54,851 bases of DNA, taken from positions 1-54,851 of the IMG/VR virus record IMGVR_UViG_3300027733_001467; one strand, 5' to 3'. The notes beneath the pieces were generated by a model. That model saw only the letters and a program-made list of their open reading frames with translations, had not been told where the DNA came from and did not search any database. This DNA is from a virus. This document shows, piece by piece, positions 1 to 7,069 of this stretch; position 1 is the first letter of the stretch, and each line of letters opens with the position of its first letter. The translations under genes were made by a program, and so were the position numbers.

Positions 1-2
1 AT

Positions 3-185
3 AAATTAAAAAAGATAGCAGGTGGTATGGATTTAGATACTACAAAGATTAAAAATCCTGATACTGGAAATGATATATCTTTAAGAAGTGCATTGAGTTA
101 TGGTAAAACACATCCTGTATATCAAGCGGCACTTGCAAAAGTAAAACAAAATAAAAATAAATCAAAAGGACAAAATATATTTTAA
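3..185 (+). CDS. C-terminal fragment of a phage protein (5' partial)
   Basis: An open frame enters from the left edge and stops at TAA 183-185, giving about 60 residues. The fragment is lysine-rich and holds the segment NPDTGNDISLRSALSYGK followed by a basic tail ending QNIF. A similar 'NP-TG-DI-alternating-ALSY' ending occurs, as far as I recall, at the C-termini of small modular proteins of T4-like marine phages, but I cannot name the family. It lies directly upstream of small basic proteins transcribed the same way, with a 2-base gap to the next start. The function is unknown and the start lies outside the window. Confidence 0.6.
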   Translation, partial: KLKKIAGGMDLDTTKIKNPDTGNDISLRSALSYGKTHPVYQAALAKVKQNKNKSKGQNIF

Positions 186-187
186 TT

Positions 188-310
188 ATGGGAACAAAAC
201 CTAAAAAGAAAAGAGCAATGAGAAGCGTTAAGTCTGGAGTTAAGACTGCAGAACTAATAAAGCAAAATCAAGAAATATTAAATAAATTAAAGAATGATAT
301 CTCTAACTAA
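188..310 (+). CDS. Small basic protein, 40 aa
   Basis: An ATG two bases after the preceding stop opens a 40-residue frame ending at TAA 308-310. The first half is strongly basic (MGTKPKKKRAMRSVKSG) and the second half could form one amphipathic helix (LIKQNQEILNKLKN). The next gene starts inside it at 294, a 17-base overlap, which fits translational coupling. The lysine/arginine content would suit a DNA-associated or packaged peptide, but no family is recognised. The call rests on its tight placement in the operon and on the in-frame neighbours. Confidence 0.55.
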   Translation: MGTKPKKKRAMRSVKSGVKTAELIKQNQEILNKLKNDISN

Positions 311-731
311 ATTATTAAAAGAAGATGAGTATGTAGACCAAGCCTACAAACTTGGTGATACTCCAACTGATAATCCAATTGATGATTATGATGAATTGGA
401 TGTTGAGCAAGAAGATATGGATGATTTCATAAACTTCTTAAAAGGTTATTCAACTCAATTGGAAGAAGCAAATTGTAATTGTGTTTATGAAGCAGAATAT
501 CAGGGTAGAGAAGTGAAGTTGGGTAAACCAATGCAAGGTGATGTTAAGAAGTTTAAGGTATATGTAAAAAATCCTAAGACTGGTAAAATTATTAAAGTAA
601 ACTTCGGACAAAAAGGAATGAAAATTAGAAAATCAAATCCTGCTGCTAGAAAATCATTTAGAGCAAGAATGAATTGTGATAATCCAGGTCCTAGAACAAA
701 GGCAAACTATTGGAGTTGCCGTAAGTGGTAA
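294..731 (+). CDS. Conserved modular phage protein with L-x-E leader
   Basis: This 145-residue protein starts MISLTKLLKE-D, a leader like those of the genes at 736, 1041 and 6797 that ends in L-x-E, the recognition form of T4-type prohead proteases. An acidic stretch (about residues 12-45) is followed by a basic module (about 70-145) with a KVYVKNPKTGKIIKV strand pair and a C-terminal R-x-N-C-D-N-P-G-P ... Y-W-S-C motif. I recall that last module from T4-like phages of marine bacteria, where its function is unknown. Four cysteines (two near residue 60, two near the end) could bind metal. A packaged head protein is my inference; only the motifs are seen. Confidence 0.8.
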   Translation: MISLTKLLKEDEYVDQAYKLGDTPTDNPIDDYDELDVEQEDMDDFINFLKGYSTQLEEANCNCVYEAEYQGREVKLGKPMQGDVKKFKVYVKNPKTGKIIKVNFGQKGMKIRKSNPAARKSFRARMNCDNPGPRTKANYWSCRKW

Positions 732-735
732 TTAT

Positions 736-1044
736 ATGATTAAATTAAAAAATATATTAAACGAATTATCTCCAGTTGGTAATATGAATGCTCATGGCGC
801 ATCAAAGGTATTAGGTAAGGGTGGAAAGGTTTTAGGATTTGTAGCAGATACTCCAAACGCTATAGCAACTTTGATACAAGAATATCCAAATGTTGAGGCA
901 ATAGAATTCAAAATGCCATTTTCATTTGAACGCAAAACATATAAAAAAATAAAAAAAGGTGATGCTGCTTGGAAAAAATTGATGGATAGATATATTGATA
1001 ATTCAACAAAAGCAATACTAAAAAAAGATTTTCAATTAAAGTGA
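736..1044 (+). CDS. Small phage protein with L-x-E leader, 102 aa
   Basis: The frame is open from 676, but the start at 736 is chosen because it lies just after the upstream stop (731) and gives the N-terminus MIKLKNILNE, matching the leaders of neighbouring proteins. The rest is a small alpha/beta-looking domain of about 90 residues with a basic C-terminal half (KRKTYKKIKK-like content) and no recognised family. Its stop TGA overlaps the GTG start of the next gene (GTGA), implying coupled translation. It may be a capsid-targeted internal protein cut after LNE; that is inference from the leader and the presence of a gp21-type protease at 51481. Confidence 0.75.
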   Translation: MIKLKNILNELSPVGNMNAHGASKVLGKGGKVLGFVADTPNAIATLIQEYPNVEAIEFKMPFSFERKTYKKIKKGDAAWKKLMDRYIDNSTKAILKKDFQLK

Positions 1045-2267
1045 TACAACTAACTAACATATTAAACGAAGACCTCCGTAAATGGTTTGGTAAGGGTGGT
1101 GCTGGTTCATCTACTGGTGGGGGATGGGATAGATATAATTCACAGGGAAAGAAAGTAGGTAAGTGTGGTGATAGTAAAGATGGTTCAGCATACGCAGCTT
1201 GTTTATCAAAAGAGAAAGCAGCAAAGTTAGGACCTGATGGTAGAGCATCATTTGTTAAAAGAAAGAGAGCTGCACAATCTAAAGCAGGTGATAGTAAAAA
1301 AGGTGGTGAACAATCTAAAGGACAGAAACCAACATTTGTAAAGACGGGAGCTAGTGAAGGATTGGAAGAAAAGTGGAGTTCAAAATATAAGAAATCAATT
1401 AATTGTAGTAACCCAAAAGGTTTCTCACAAAAAGCACATTGTGCTGGTAAAAAGAAAAATGAAAGTATGACAATAGAAGAAAAAATGGAATTGTTCTTAG
1501 AAAAGAATGTTCCTACTGACCCGGCAAAATGGGCAGCATCTAAAGCAGCAGCAAAAAGAAAATTTGATGTGTATCCATCAGCCTATGCAAATGGTTGGGC
1601 CGCAAAAAATTATAAAGCTAAAGGTGGTGGATGGAAGGTAGCTAAAGAAGGTGTACAAAATAACATTGATGAGGCTATAAACCCAGAAGTATTTAGAGAA
1701 TTTATGCAAGCATGTAATGATGCTGGATTAAACTCATTTCAAATATTTGGAATGCATGTATTGGTATATATTTTAACATTAGGGGCAACCGGTTTAACTA
1801 TTTTATCAGCATTGGGAATTGCACAATTAGCAAAAGATGCAAAAGATACATTTAATAATTGGAATGCTGGTAGAAAACTAAACCCAGAAAAAGTTAAAGC
1901 AATAGTTAAAGATTTTGAAAATAAAGTAAATAAACTAGAAGGTGGAAGGAAGAAATTTTTTCAAGGTATTATAAATAAAATGAAAAGAACAAATCCAGAG
2001 AATAAATCAGCATTGGTATCTATTAATAAAGATTTAGAACATTATGCACATGCATATGGTATTAAAGAAGAAAGTGTTATCAAAGAAGTAGAAGTAGGAC
2101 AGGGACATGAGAACGATAGAGATATGGTTGTAGGTGTTGCAGAAATACTTCGTATGGTAGATGATATGAACAATAGAAAGGAAATAGCAGAAGCTATGTT
2201 ACGAAAATTTAAATCAGAAGATGTTATACATAATGCAAAAGAGTTTATGACACTTTGTGGCATTTAA
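1041..2267 (+). CDS. Multi-module packaged-type protein, 408 aa
   Basis: The GTG start at 1041 overlaps the previous stop and is supported by the leader MIQLTNILNE. Modules follow in order: a GGGWDRYN...GKCGD...LSKEKAAKLG basic module (about 20-104; similar to a family I recall as DUF5872), a KKSINCSNPKGFSQKAHC cysteine module (about 115-140), a DPAKWA...KFDVYPSAYANGW module (about 155-195), a hydrophobic helix pair (about 236-264), and a helical C-terminal domain ending in a REIAEAMLRKFKSED-like motif. These modules recur in different combinations in phage proteins, and their role is unknown. A G·T-tolerant hairpin terminator follows at 2288. The leader suggests head targeting, and the hydrophobic segment could contact a membrane after ejection; both points are inference. 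Confidence 0.8.
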   Translation: MIQLTNILNEDLRKWFGKGGAGSSTGGGWDRYNSQGKKVGKCGDSKDGSAYAACLSKEKAAKLGPDGRASFVKRKRAAQSKAGDSKKGGEQSKGQKPTFVKTGASEGLEEKWSSKYKKSINCSNPKGFSQKAHCAGKKKNESMTIEEKMELFLEKNVPTDPAKWAASKAAAKRKFDVYPSAYANGWAAKNYKAKGGGWKVAKEGVQNNIDEAINPEVFREFMQACNDAGLNSFQIFGMHVLVYILTLGATGLTILSALGIAQLAKDAKDTFNNWNAGRKLNPEKVKAIVKDFENKVNKLEGGRKKFFQGIINKMKRTNPENKSALVSINKDLEHYAHAYGIKEESVIKEVEVGQGHENDRDMVVGVAEILRMVDDMNNRKEIAEAMLRKFKSEDVIHNAKEFMTLCGI

Positions 2268-2287
2268 TAATAATTTAATAATACCAT

Positions 2288-2312
2288 AACCCTCATTTAA
2301 CAATGGGGGTTT
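2288..2312 (+). terminator. Hairpin terminator after the first operon
   Basis: A 10-base-pair stem (AACCCTCATT / AATGGGGGTT, one G·T pair) with a 4-base loop lies 20 bases after the stop of the 408-residue protein and is followed by TTATTATTTAT. The loop and G-run resemble the terminator at 24261. Confidence 0.75.
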
Positions 2313-2314
2313 AT

Positions 2315-2322
2315 TATTTATA
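2315..2322 (+). promoter_or_regulatory. TATTTATA motif, candidate late promoter
   Basis: TATTTATA lies directly after the terminator and only three bases before the ATG at 2326. The same motif precedes many transcription units in this window. If it acts as a -7/-10 element, the transcript would be nearly leaderless. Confidence 0.35.
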
Positions 2323-2325
2323 CCT

Positions 2326-3021
2326 ATGAAAGATTTACTAACTATTGTAATCCCTTGTAAAAACGAAAATGAAAACATATATGAATGTATTGGATTTATT
2401 GCAAAGCAAGTGGGATTTGGTGGAACTAAAGTTATTATTGCAGATACTTCCGATAACGAAGAATCTATATGGTGGTTATGGAAAGCCCAAAACGAATACA
2501 AATACTCACTAAACATAGAAGTAATAAAAGGTGGGTTTCCTGCTAAGGCAAGATTAGACGGAAGTAAATTAGTAACCACTCCTTACATTCTTTTTTTAGA
2601 TGCGGATATAATGTTATTAAACAAATTCGTATTAGGTGAATGTTTGGCATACAATACTGATTTGGTAACTGTACCATTTCAAACCGAAGTAGGATTCAAT
2701 TGGATATTTAGATTGTTTGATATTCAACAACGATTAAGTAATTGGTTAGCAACACCATTTGCTATTGGTGGATTTCAATTGTGGAAAACCGAAGCATATT
2801 GGAAAACTGGAGGATACGATGAAACACATATGTTTGCAGAAGATTATTGGGTTTCACAAAAAGCAGAAAGTATGAAGATACACAAAACAAAAGGTGTATG
2901 GACATCTGCAAGAAGATTTAAGAACAAAGGATTTTTCTATATGTTTTTATTAACTATAAAATGCTACATAAACCGAAACAACGCAGAGTTCTTCAAACAA
3001 CATCACAATTACTGGATATGA
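2326..3021 (+). CDS. Family 2 glycosyltransferase
   Basis: The 231-residue product has a GT-A glycosyltransferase fold signature. It opens with LLTIVIPCKNENENI, has a nucleotide-sugar binding half, and carries a DxD-type metal site at D92-A93-D94 (FLDADIM). A second half contains FAIGGFQLWKTEAYWKTGGYDE, typical of GT2 acceptor regions, with E-D at AEDYW. These enzymes move a sugar from a nucleotide donor to a glycan or lipid. The gene overlaps the next by ATGA (3018-3021), so the two are probably translated together, which links it to envelope or glycan modification. The sugar and acceptor cannot be read from sequence. Confidence 0.85.
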   Translation: MKDLLTIVIPCKNENENIYECIGFIAKQVGFGGTKVIIADTSDNEESIWWLWKAQNEYKYSLNIEVIKGGFPAKARLDGSKLVTTPYILFLDADIMLLNKFVLGECLAYNTDLVTVPFQTEVGFNWIFRLFDIQQRLSNWLATPFAIGGFQLWKTEAYWKTGGYDETHMFAEDYWVSQKAESMKIHKTKGVWTSARRFKNKGFFYMFLLTIKCYINRNNAEFFKQHHNYWI

Positions 3022-3761
3022 AATATCAAGCAATTATAGTATCTGACTTACACTTGGGAATCAAAGATAGTAAGGCGGATGAGTTTATAGAATTCTTAGA
3101 TGAACACCCAACCGACCTCCTTATTCTTAACGGAGATATAATTGATGGGTGGGCTTTAAATAGAGGAGCTAAGTGGAAGAAAAAACATACTAAAGTTATT
3201 TCTAAAATATTAAAGTTATCTAACAAAACACAAATAATTTGGATAAGAGGAAACCACGATGAATTTATACAAGAGTTTATCGGAACAAATTTTGGACACA
3301 TTGAAATTAAAGAAGATTATGTACTTAATACAAAAACTTGGGTGGAGGGTGATTTATTTAGGAATGAGAGGTATTACGTTTTTCACGGAGATGTTGTGGA
3401 TGTTTTTATAACTAAATACAAATGGTTATCTAAGATAGGTGCAATTGGATATGATTTTGCACTATGGCTGAATAGAGTTTATAATGGATATCGTAAATGG
3501 AGAAAGTTACCTTACATATCAATATCGCAAAAGATTAAAGCAAGTGTTAAAGTTGCAACCAATTATATAAACGATTTTGAAACAACGGCCCTATCAATGG
3601 CCCACAAAAAAGGATGTAATGGGGTGATTTGCGGACATATTCATCAACCGGCGGATATAATGATTAACGGAGAAAGATATCTCAATAGTGGGGATTGGAT
3701 TGAGAATATGAGTGCCATTTTGGTAGATTATGACGGTAAGTTATATTTATACCAAAGATAG
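3018..3761 (+). CDS. LpxH-like calcineurin-family metallophosphoesterase
   Basis: The start at 3018 (ATGA overlap with the glycosyltransferase stop) is preferred over an upstream in-frame ATG at 2961, because the protein then begins directly with the first metal motif. The 247 residues carry the full set: D10-x-H12 (SDLHLG), G39-D40-x-x-D43, G78-N-H-D-E82, HGD near 120 and G206-H-x-H209. This is the dinuclear metal site of calcineurin-like phosphoesterases. The layout is closest to UDP-2,3-diacylglucosamine hydrolase (LpxH), which removes UMP in lipid A synthesis. The true substrate is unproven. The context, a glycosyltransferase before and exported proteins after, suggests envelope chemistry. 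Confidence 0.85.
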   Translation: MKYQAIIVSDLHLGIKDSKADEFIEFLDEHPTDLLILNGDIIDGWALNRGAKWKKKHTKVISKILKLSNKTQIIWIRGNHDEFIQEFIGTNFGHIEIKEDYVLNTKTWVEGDLFRNERYYVFHGDVVDVFITKYKWLSKIGAIGYDFALWLNRVYNGYRKWRKLPYISISQKIKASVKVATNYINDFETTALSMAHKKGCNGVICGHIHQPADIMINGERYLNSGDWIENMSAILVDYDGKLYLYQR

Positions 3762-3765
3762 CACT

Positions 3766-4593
3766 ATGAAAAATATATTATTCTTATTGGTATTATTACC
3801 AACACTAGCTTTCTCACAAGTTAGTAGCTGGAGAACAACAACCCCTCAATCAGCACAAACATCACAATCAACTCAAACAAGAGTTCAACCATCCATACCA
3901 CAACAACAAAATGATGTAAGTAAGTGGAGAACACAAACTGCACCAATTAGACCGGGTGATAACTTTACCGGTCAACCTTTAGTACGAAGATATAGACCTA
4001 CAACATACAATCCTTATGGTTTACAATATGGTATATGGGGATGGTATCAACCTTATCCTTACATTTGGTATGATAATTATGGATGGAGACAAAGAAGTGT
4101 AGTTCGTATTTATGAAAATGGAAGGAGAGATACAATAGTAAAGAAGCCTGTAAAATTCACTATTGGTATTGGTAAAACAAATAATAGACAAGCTGCATTT
4201 TGGGGAACTATTAGTGGTAAGAAAGGATATTTCATTATGGATTATGTAATGACTTATGATATAGATAGAAATGATTATTATCCTTATGGTAATCTTGCTA
4301 TTGCAGATTTCCCTGTTAGTAAAGAGATATTCACAAAAGAACATACTCTTTATTTAGGAGCTGGTAAGAGATTCAATAAATTAGGAGTACATACAATGAT
4401 AGGATTTGGTAATGAGATTCAAAGATATCAGGGCAGAGATGCTATTGGTGGTATTTCATTTCCTAAATCAAATATAAATTTTACAACAATTAAACTTGGT
4501 GCAGTTAGAGATTTCAAATGGTTTACTTTGAAATTTGATACTGACCCAATAAGAGGTTATTCACAATTGGGTATTGGGTTGAATAATTTTTAA
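3766..4593 (+). CDS. Exported outer-membrane-like protein
   Basis: The start at 3766, four bases after the preceding stop, gives a clear signal peptide (MKNILFLLVLLPTLAFSQ) with likely cleavage before Q or V; the in-frame ATG at 3730 would bury it. A Q/T/S-rich stretch (about 20-70) with two similar SxWRTxTxP segments leads to a Y/W/P-rich region and then about 150 residues of alternating strands ending in aromatic Phe (GIGLNNF). A C-terminal Phe is typical of outer-membrane beta-barrels. The mature protein has about 257 residues. The stop overlaps the next start (TAATG). It may alter the host surface, for example to block superinfection; that is inference. Confidence 0.75.
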   Translation: MKNILFLLVLLPTLAFSQVSSWRTTTPQSAQTSQSTQTRVQPSIPQQQNDVSKWRTQTAPIRPGDNFTGQPLVRRYRPTTYNPYGLQYGIWGWYQPYPYIWYDNYGWRQRSVVRIYENGRRDTIVKKPVKFTIGIGKTNNRQAAFWGTISGKKGYFIMDYVMTYDIDRNDYYPYGNLAIADFPVSKEIFTKEHTLYLGAGKRFNKLGVHTMIGFGNEIQRYQGRDAIGGISFPKSNINFTTIKLGAVRDFKWFTLKFDTDPIRGYSQLGIGLNNF

Positions 4594-6110
4594 TGAAAAA
4601 ATACATATTAGGATTTCTTTTAGTAATGTTTTGCCAAATAGCAATGGCGCAAACTTATACACAAACTTATAAGGACAAATGTACTGGTGAAATTAAGGTG
4701 GCCACTACAACAATGGTAAACGGATTCGCAACGGTATCATTCTACAATCAGATAAGAGTATTCTCACCAACCGAAGTAATGGCTGGAGCAGTACAGGTTT
4801 GGATTACAGCAACTTACGCAGCTTTCAACACATTAGCATGTCCTACGAATGTAGTAGTTCAGCAAACGGTACAAAACACAGTATCTCAAGCGGCAGCAGC
4901 TGCAGCAGCCGCAGCGGCACAAGCAGCAGCTGATGCAGCAGCAAAAGCAGCGGCAGATGCGGCAGCAAAAGCAGCGGCAGATGCGGCAGCAAAATCAGCA
5001 AGTTCATCTGCTAGTGGTGCGGTTAGTTCATCAGCATCAGCGGCAGCTAGTTCATCAGCAACTGCGGCAATTCCACCACCACCAACGGCACCTCCACCAA
5101 CGGCATCAGCCCCTCCACCGCCATCAAGTAGTAGTTCTACCCCACCACCGGCTTCCTCATCAGGAAGCAGTAGTTCTGGAGGTTCTGGGAGCAGTTCTGG
5201 TAGTGGTTCATCTTCATCTACGGAAACAAAGACTGAAACCAAAACGGAGACTAAGACTGAATCAAAATCCGAATCAAAAACGGAAAGTAAGACTGAAGAA
5301 AAGAAAGAGGAAACTAAATCAGAAAGCAAAAAAGAAGAAAAGAAGGAAGAGTCTAAAGAGGAGAAAAAAGAAGAGTCTAAAGAAGAAAAGAAAGACGAGA
5401 AAAAAGAGGAGAAGAAGGAAGAAAAGAAAAAAGAGGAAAAAAAGAAAGTAGCAGCTAATCCAATGATGTTAGCTAGTGATTTGGCTGGTACGGAAGATGC
5501 GGAAGGTAAATACGCTGTAATGATGAGTGTGGGTGTATCTAAATCATCGTTAATGGGAGATAAATCATATTCAGCTACCGCACTTATTTGGAGTACCCTA
5601 AACCAATTTGCTTTAAGTGGTGGTATTACAAAGATGGATTTTGAGAACGGACAATTAAACGCAATACATTCATACGGAACTACATTTGCATATCTTAAAG
5701 GAACTCTAATGAACCTTAACGGATACACTTGGATTAAACCTCACCCTAAATACGGAACATTTGGATATAATGTGGGTGTAATTACTTTAATGATGGAAAA
5801 CGCAACAACTGGTGGATATGATATAAGTTTAAGTTCATCTTTGGTAGGATTTTGGATGAAACCATTTCCTTATAGTAGAAAAGTAACCCTAACTCCGCAA
5901 GTATTCGTAATGCAATCTCCATTGGCTTGGAATACGGTGACTGGTGGAAGTACTGTAAGTAGAATACCGGGAGCAATGGTAGGACTGGGATATGATTACA
6001 AATTAAGTAAAAGATTTGGATTTTCAGCATCATATAAAGCAGCAATGTCCTTTGGTGATAGTTTTTCCCTATTGAATAATATCCAAATCGGGTCAAAAAT
6101 GATATTTTAG
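4593..6110 (+). CDS. Outer-membrane barrel-like protein with low-complexity stalk
   Basis: The 505-residue product starts with a signal peptide (MKKYILGFLLVMFCQIAMAQ). A small domain with two cysteines (about 20-85) follows, then an alanine-rich segment with AADAAAKA repeats (about 95-145), a Ser/Pro-rich segment (about 145-205), and a Thr/Lys/Glu then Lys/Glu-rich segment (about 210-285). The C-terminal 215 residues alternate polar and hydrophobic positions, contain many Gly/Tyr/Trp and end in Phe, as outer-membrane barrels do. The stalk codons are repetitive and locally GC-richer than the neighbours. The gene overlaps the preceding exported protein gene by one base. The stalk may span the periplasm or reach the wall; function unknown. 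Confidence 0.75.
   Translation: MKKYILGFLLVMFCQIAMAQTYTQTYKDKCTGEIKVATTTMVNGFATVSFYNQIRVFSPTEVMAGAVQVWITATYAAFNTLACPTNVVVQQTVQNTVSQAAAAAAAAAAQAAADAAAKAAADAAAKAAADAAAKSASSSASGAVSSSASAAASSSATAAIPPPPTAPPPTASAPPPPSSSSSTPPPASSSGSSSSGGSGSSSGSGSSSSTETKTETKTETKTESKSESKTESKTEEKKEETKSESKKEEKKEESKEEKKEESKEEKKDEKKEEKKEEKKKEEKKKVAANPMMLASDLAGTEDAEGKYAVMMSVGVSKSSLMGDKSYSATALIWSTLNQFALSGGITKMDFENGQLNAIHSYGTTFAYLKGTLMNLNGYTWIKPHPKYGTFGYNVGVITLMMENATTGGYDISLSSSLVGFWMKPFPYSRKVTLTPQVFVMQSPLAWNTVTGGSTVSRIPGAMVGLGYDYKLSKRFGFSASYKAAMSFGDSFSLLNNIQIGSKMIF
4926..4997 (+). repeat. Three 24-bp tandem repeats (AADAAAKA)
   Basis: Three adjacent in-frame copies of a 24-base unit (positions 4926, 4950, 4974) encode an alanine-rich octapeptide with one Asp and one Lys. 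Copies two and three differ only near the end. The unit suits a long alpha-helix and would allow length change by slippage. Confidence 0.8.
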
Positions 6111-6120
6111 AATAAATCAA

Positions 6121-6128
6121 TATTTATA
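6121..6128 (+). promoter_or_regulatory. TATTTATA motif, candidate late promoter
   Basis: TATTTATA sits 19 bases before the ATG at 6148 in a 37-base gap between two exported-protein genes. It belongs to the recurring set listed in this window; there is no clear -33 TTTG. Confidence 0.4.
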
Positions 6129-6147
6129 CACACAAATCAAATACATT

Positions 6148-6795
6148 ATGAAAAAATTGTTGAACTTTAAGAATATAGCAATCGCAGCATTGATTATATT
6201 CGTTTTATTGGAGTGGTTTAACCCAGGTGGAGTTATGCCAGGTAAGAAAGTATTCATAGCTGGTAAAGCATATGAAGTAATTAAGCACGATATTGATACT
6301 ATTGATATTGTAAAGACTAAAGTAGTAACTAAAAAAGGTGAAGATATCTACCATGAAACAATAGTAGAGAAAGAAGTAATCATTCCAGCGGTAATCGATA
6401 CAGCTGCATTATTAAAAGATTATTACTCAAAAGTATTATACAAAGATACATTAGTTTTACCTGATTCATTGGGTATTGTTGCTTTAAATGATACTATTTC
6501 ACAAAACAAAATATTAGGTAGAACTTTCAACGCAAGTGTTAAACAAAGAACTATCAAAGAAACTACAATTGTAAAAGAATTACCTAAAACTAAAATATTC
6601 TATGGTTTAGAAGGTGGATTTAATAAAGCAGATTTTGTAAGTTCAGTAGGAGCTGGTGTTTTAATCAATACTAAGAAAGATAAGATATACCAATTAGGTT
6701 TAGGTGTTAATAATAAAACAACCGATGGTACAAATGGTGGATTCACTCCATATATTAGAGGTGGTGTTTATTGGAAAATTAAATTAAAGAAATAA
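6148..6795 (+). CDS. Membrane-anchored protein with extracytoplasmic strand-rich domain
   Basis: A single hydrophobic segment (about residues 10-24, IAIAALIIFVLLEWF) near the N-terminus is flanked by lysines on the inside, so the remaining 190 residues probably lie in the periplasm. Residues 45-85 are rich in Val/Thr/Lys alternation, a middle stretch (about 85-125) may be helical, and the end has glycine-rich strands (GLEGGFN, GAGVLINT, GGVYWKIK). There is no lipobox. Known phage families with this build include Bacteroidota lysis or envelope proteins, but I cannot match one. It follows the two outer-membrane-like genes and is probably co-functional with them. Confidence 0.65.
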   Translation: MKKLLNFKNIAIAALIIFVLLEWFNPGGVMPGKKVFIAGKAYEVIKHDIDTIDIVKTKVVTKKGEDIYHETIVEKEVIIPAVIDTAALLKDYYSKVLYKDTLVLPDSLGIVALNDTISQNKILGRTFNASVKQRTIKETTIVKELPKTKIFYGLEGGFNKADFVSSVGAGVLINTKKDKIYQLGLGVNNKTTDGTNGGFTPYIRGGVYWKIKLKK

Positions 6796-6796
6796 G

Positions 6797-7069
6797 ATGA
6801 TAAAGCTTACTCAATTAAACGAAGCATCTGAAGTAAAATTCAAAGAGCTAAAACCTATTCAACAAAAACAGGTTGTGGCATTTCAAAAAGTAATTGGTGC
6901 AGACCATTCTCAAATTTTTGCTGGTATTCACGGAATGGTTGTAGATATCCCAGCAAGAGGCAATTTTGGAACTGGTTATCGTTTTGGAGCTGATACTCTT
7001 AAAAAATTATTAGCATTAAAAATTCGTTGGGTTGAAGCAGATGGTGATGTAATTTCAATAGGATTCTAA
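6797..7069 (+). CDS. Small protein with L-x-E leader, 90 aa
   Basis: The protein begins MIKLTQLNE-A, matching the leaders at 294, 736 and 1041 and fitting a prohead-protease cut after LNE. The remaining 81 residues form one small domain with a PIQQKQVVAFQKVIG helix and a glycine-rich middle (ARGNFGTGYRFG), ending DGDVISIGF. No family is recognised. It starts one base after the upstream stop and its own stop abuts the next ATG (7070), so it is part of the same message as the Ntn-hydrolase-like gene. Packaging into the head is inferred from the leader only. Confidence 0.75.
   Translation: MIKLTQLNEASEVKFKELKPIQQKQVVAFQKVIGADHSQIFAGIHGMVVDIPARGNFGTGYRFGADTLKKLLALKIRWVEADGDVISIGF

Noticed and set aside
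676-735. Upstream start for the 102-residue protein
   Set aside because: Using 676 would overlap the preceding gene by 56 bases and hide the conserved leader that begins at 736.
2042-2579. Two overlapping - strand frames near the first terminator
   Set aside because: They run through well-supported + strand genes and a terminator, and show no domain or start signal.
2961-3017. Upstream start for the LpxH-like protein
   Set aside because: The extra residues are basic and unlike the family; the start at 3018 has an ATGA overlap with the previous stop.
3730-3765. Upstream start for the first exported protein
   Set aside because: It would place 12 polar residues before the signal peptide; the start at 3766 gives a proper signal peptide.
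4933-5451. 172-residue + strand frame rich in Gln, Arg and Lys
   Set aside because: It is the +1 reading of the same low-complexity stalk; repeats keep the shifted frame open.
4886-5728. 280-residue open frame on the - strand
   Set aside because: It is the antisense shadow of the alanine, Ser/Pro and Lys/Glu-rich stalk; its Phe/Ser and Ala-rich content mirrors those repeats and no start context supports it.
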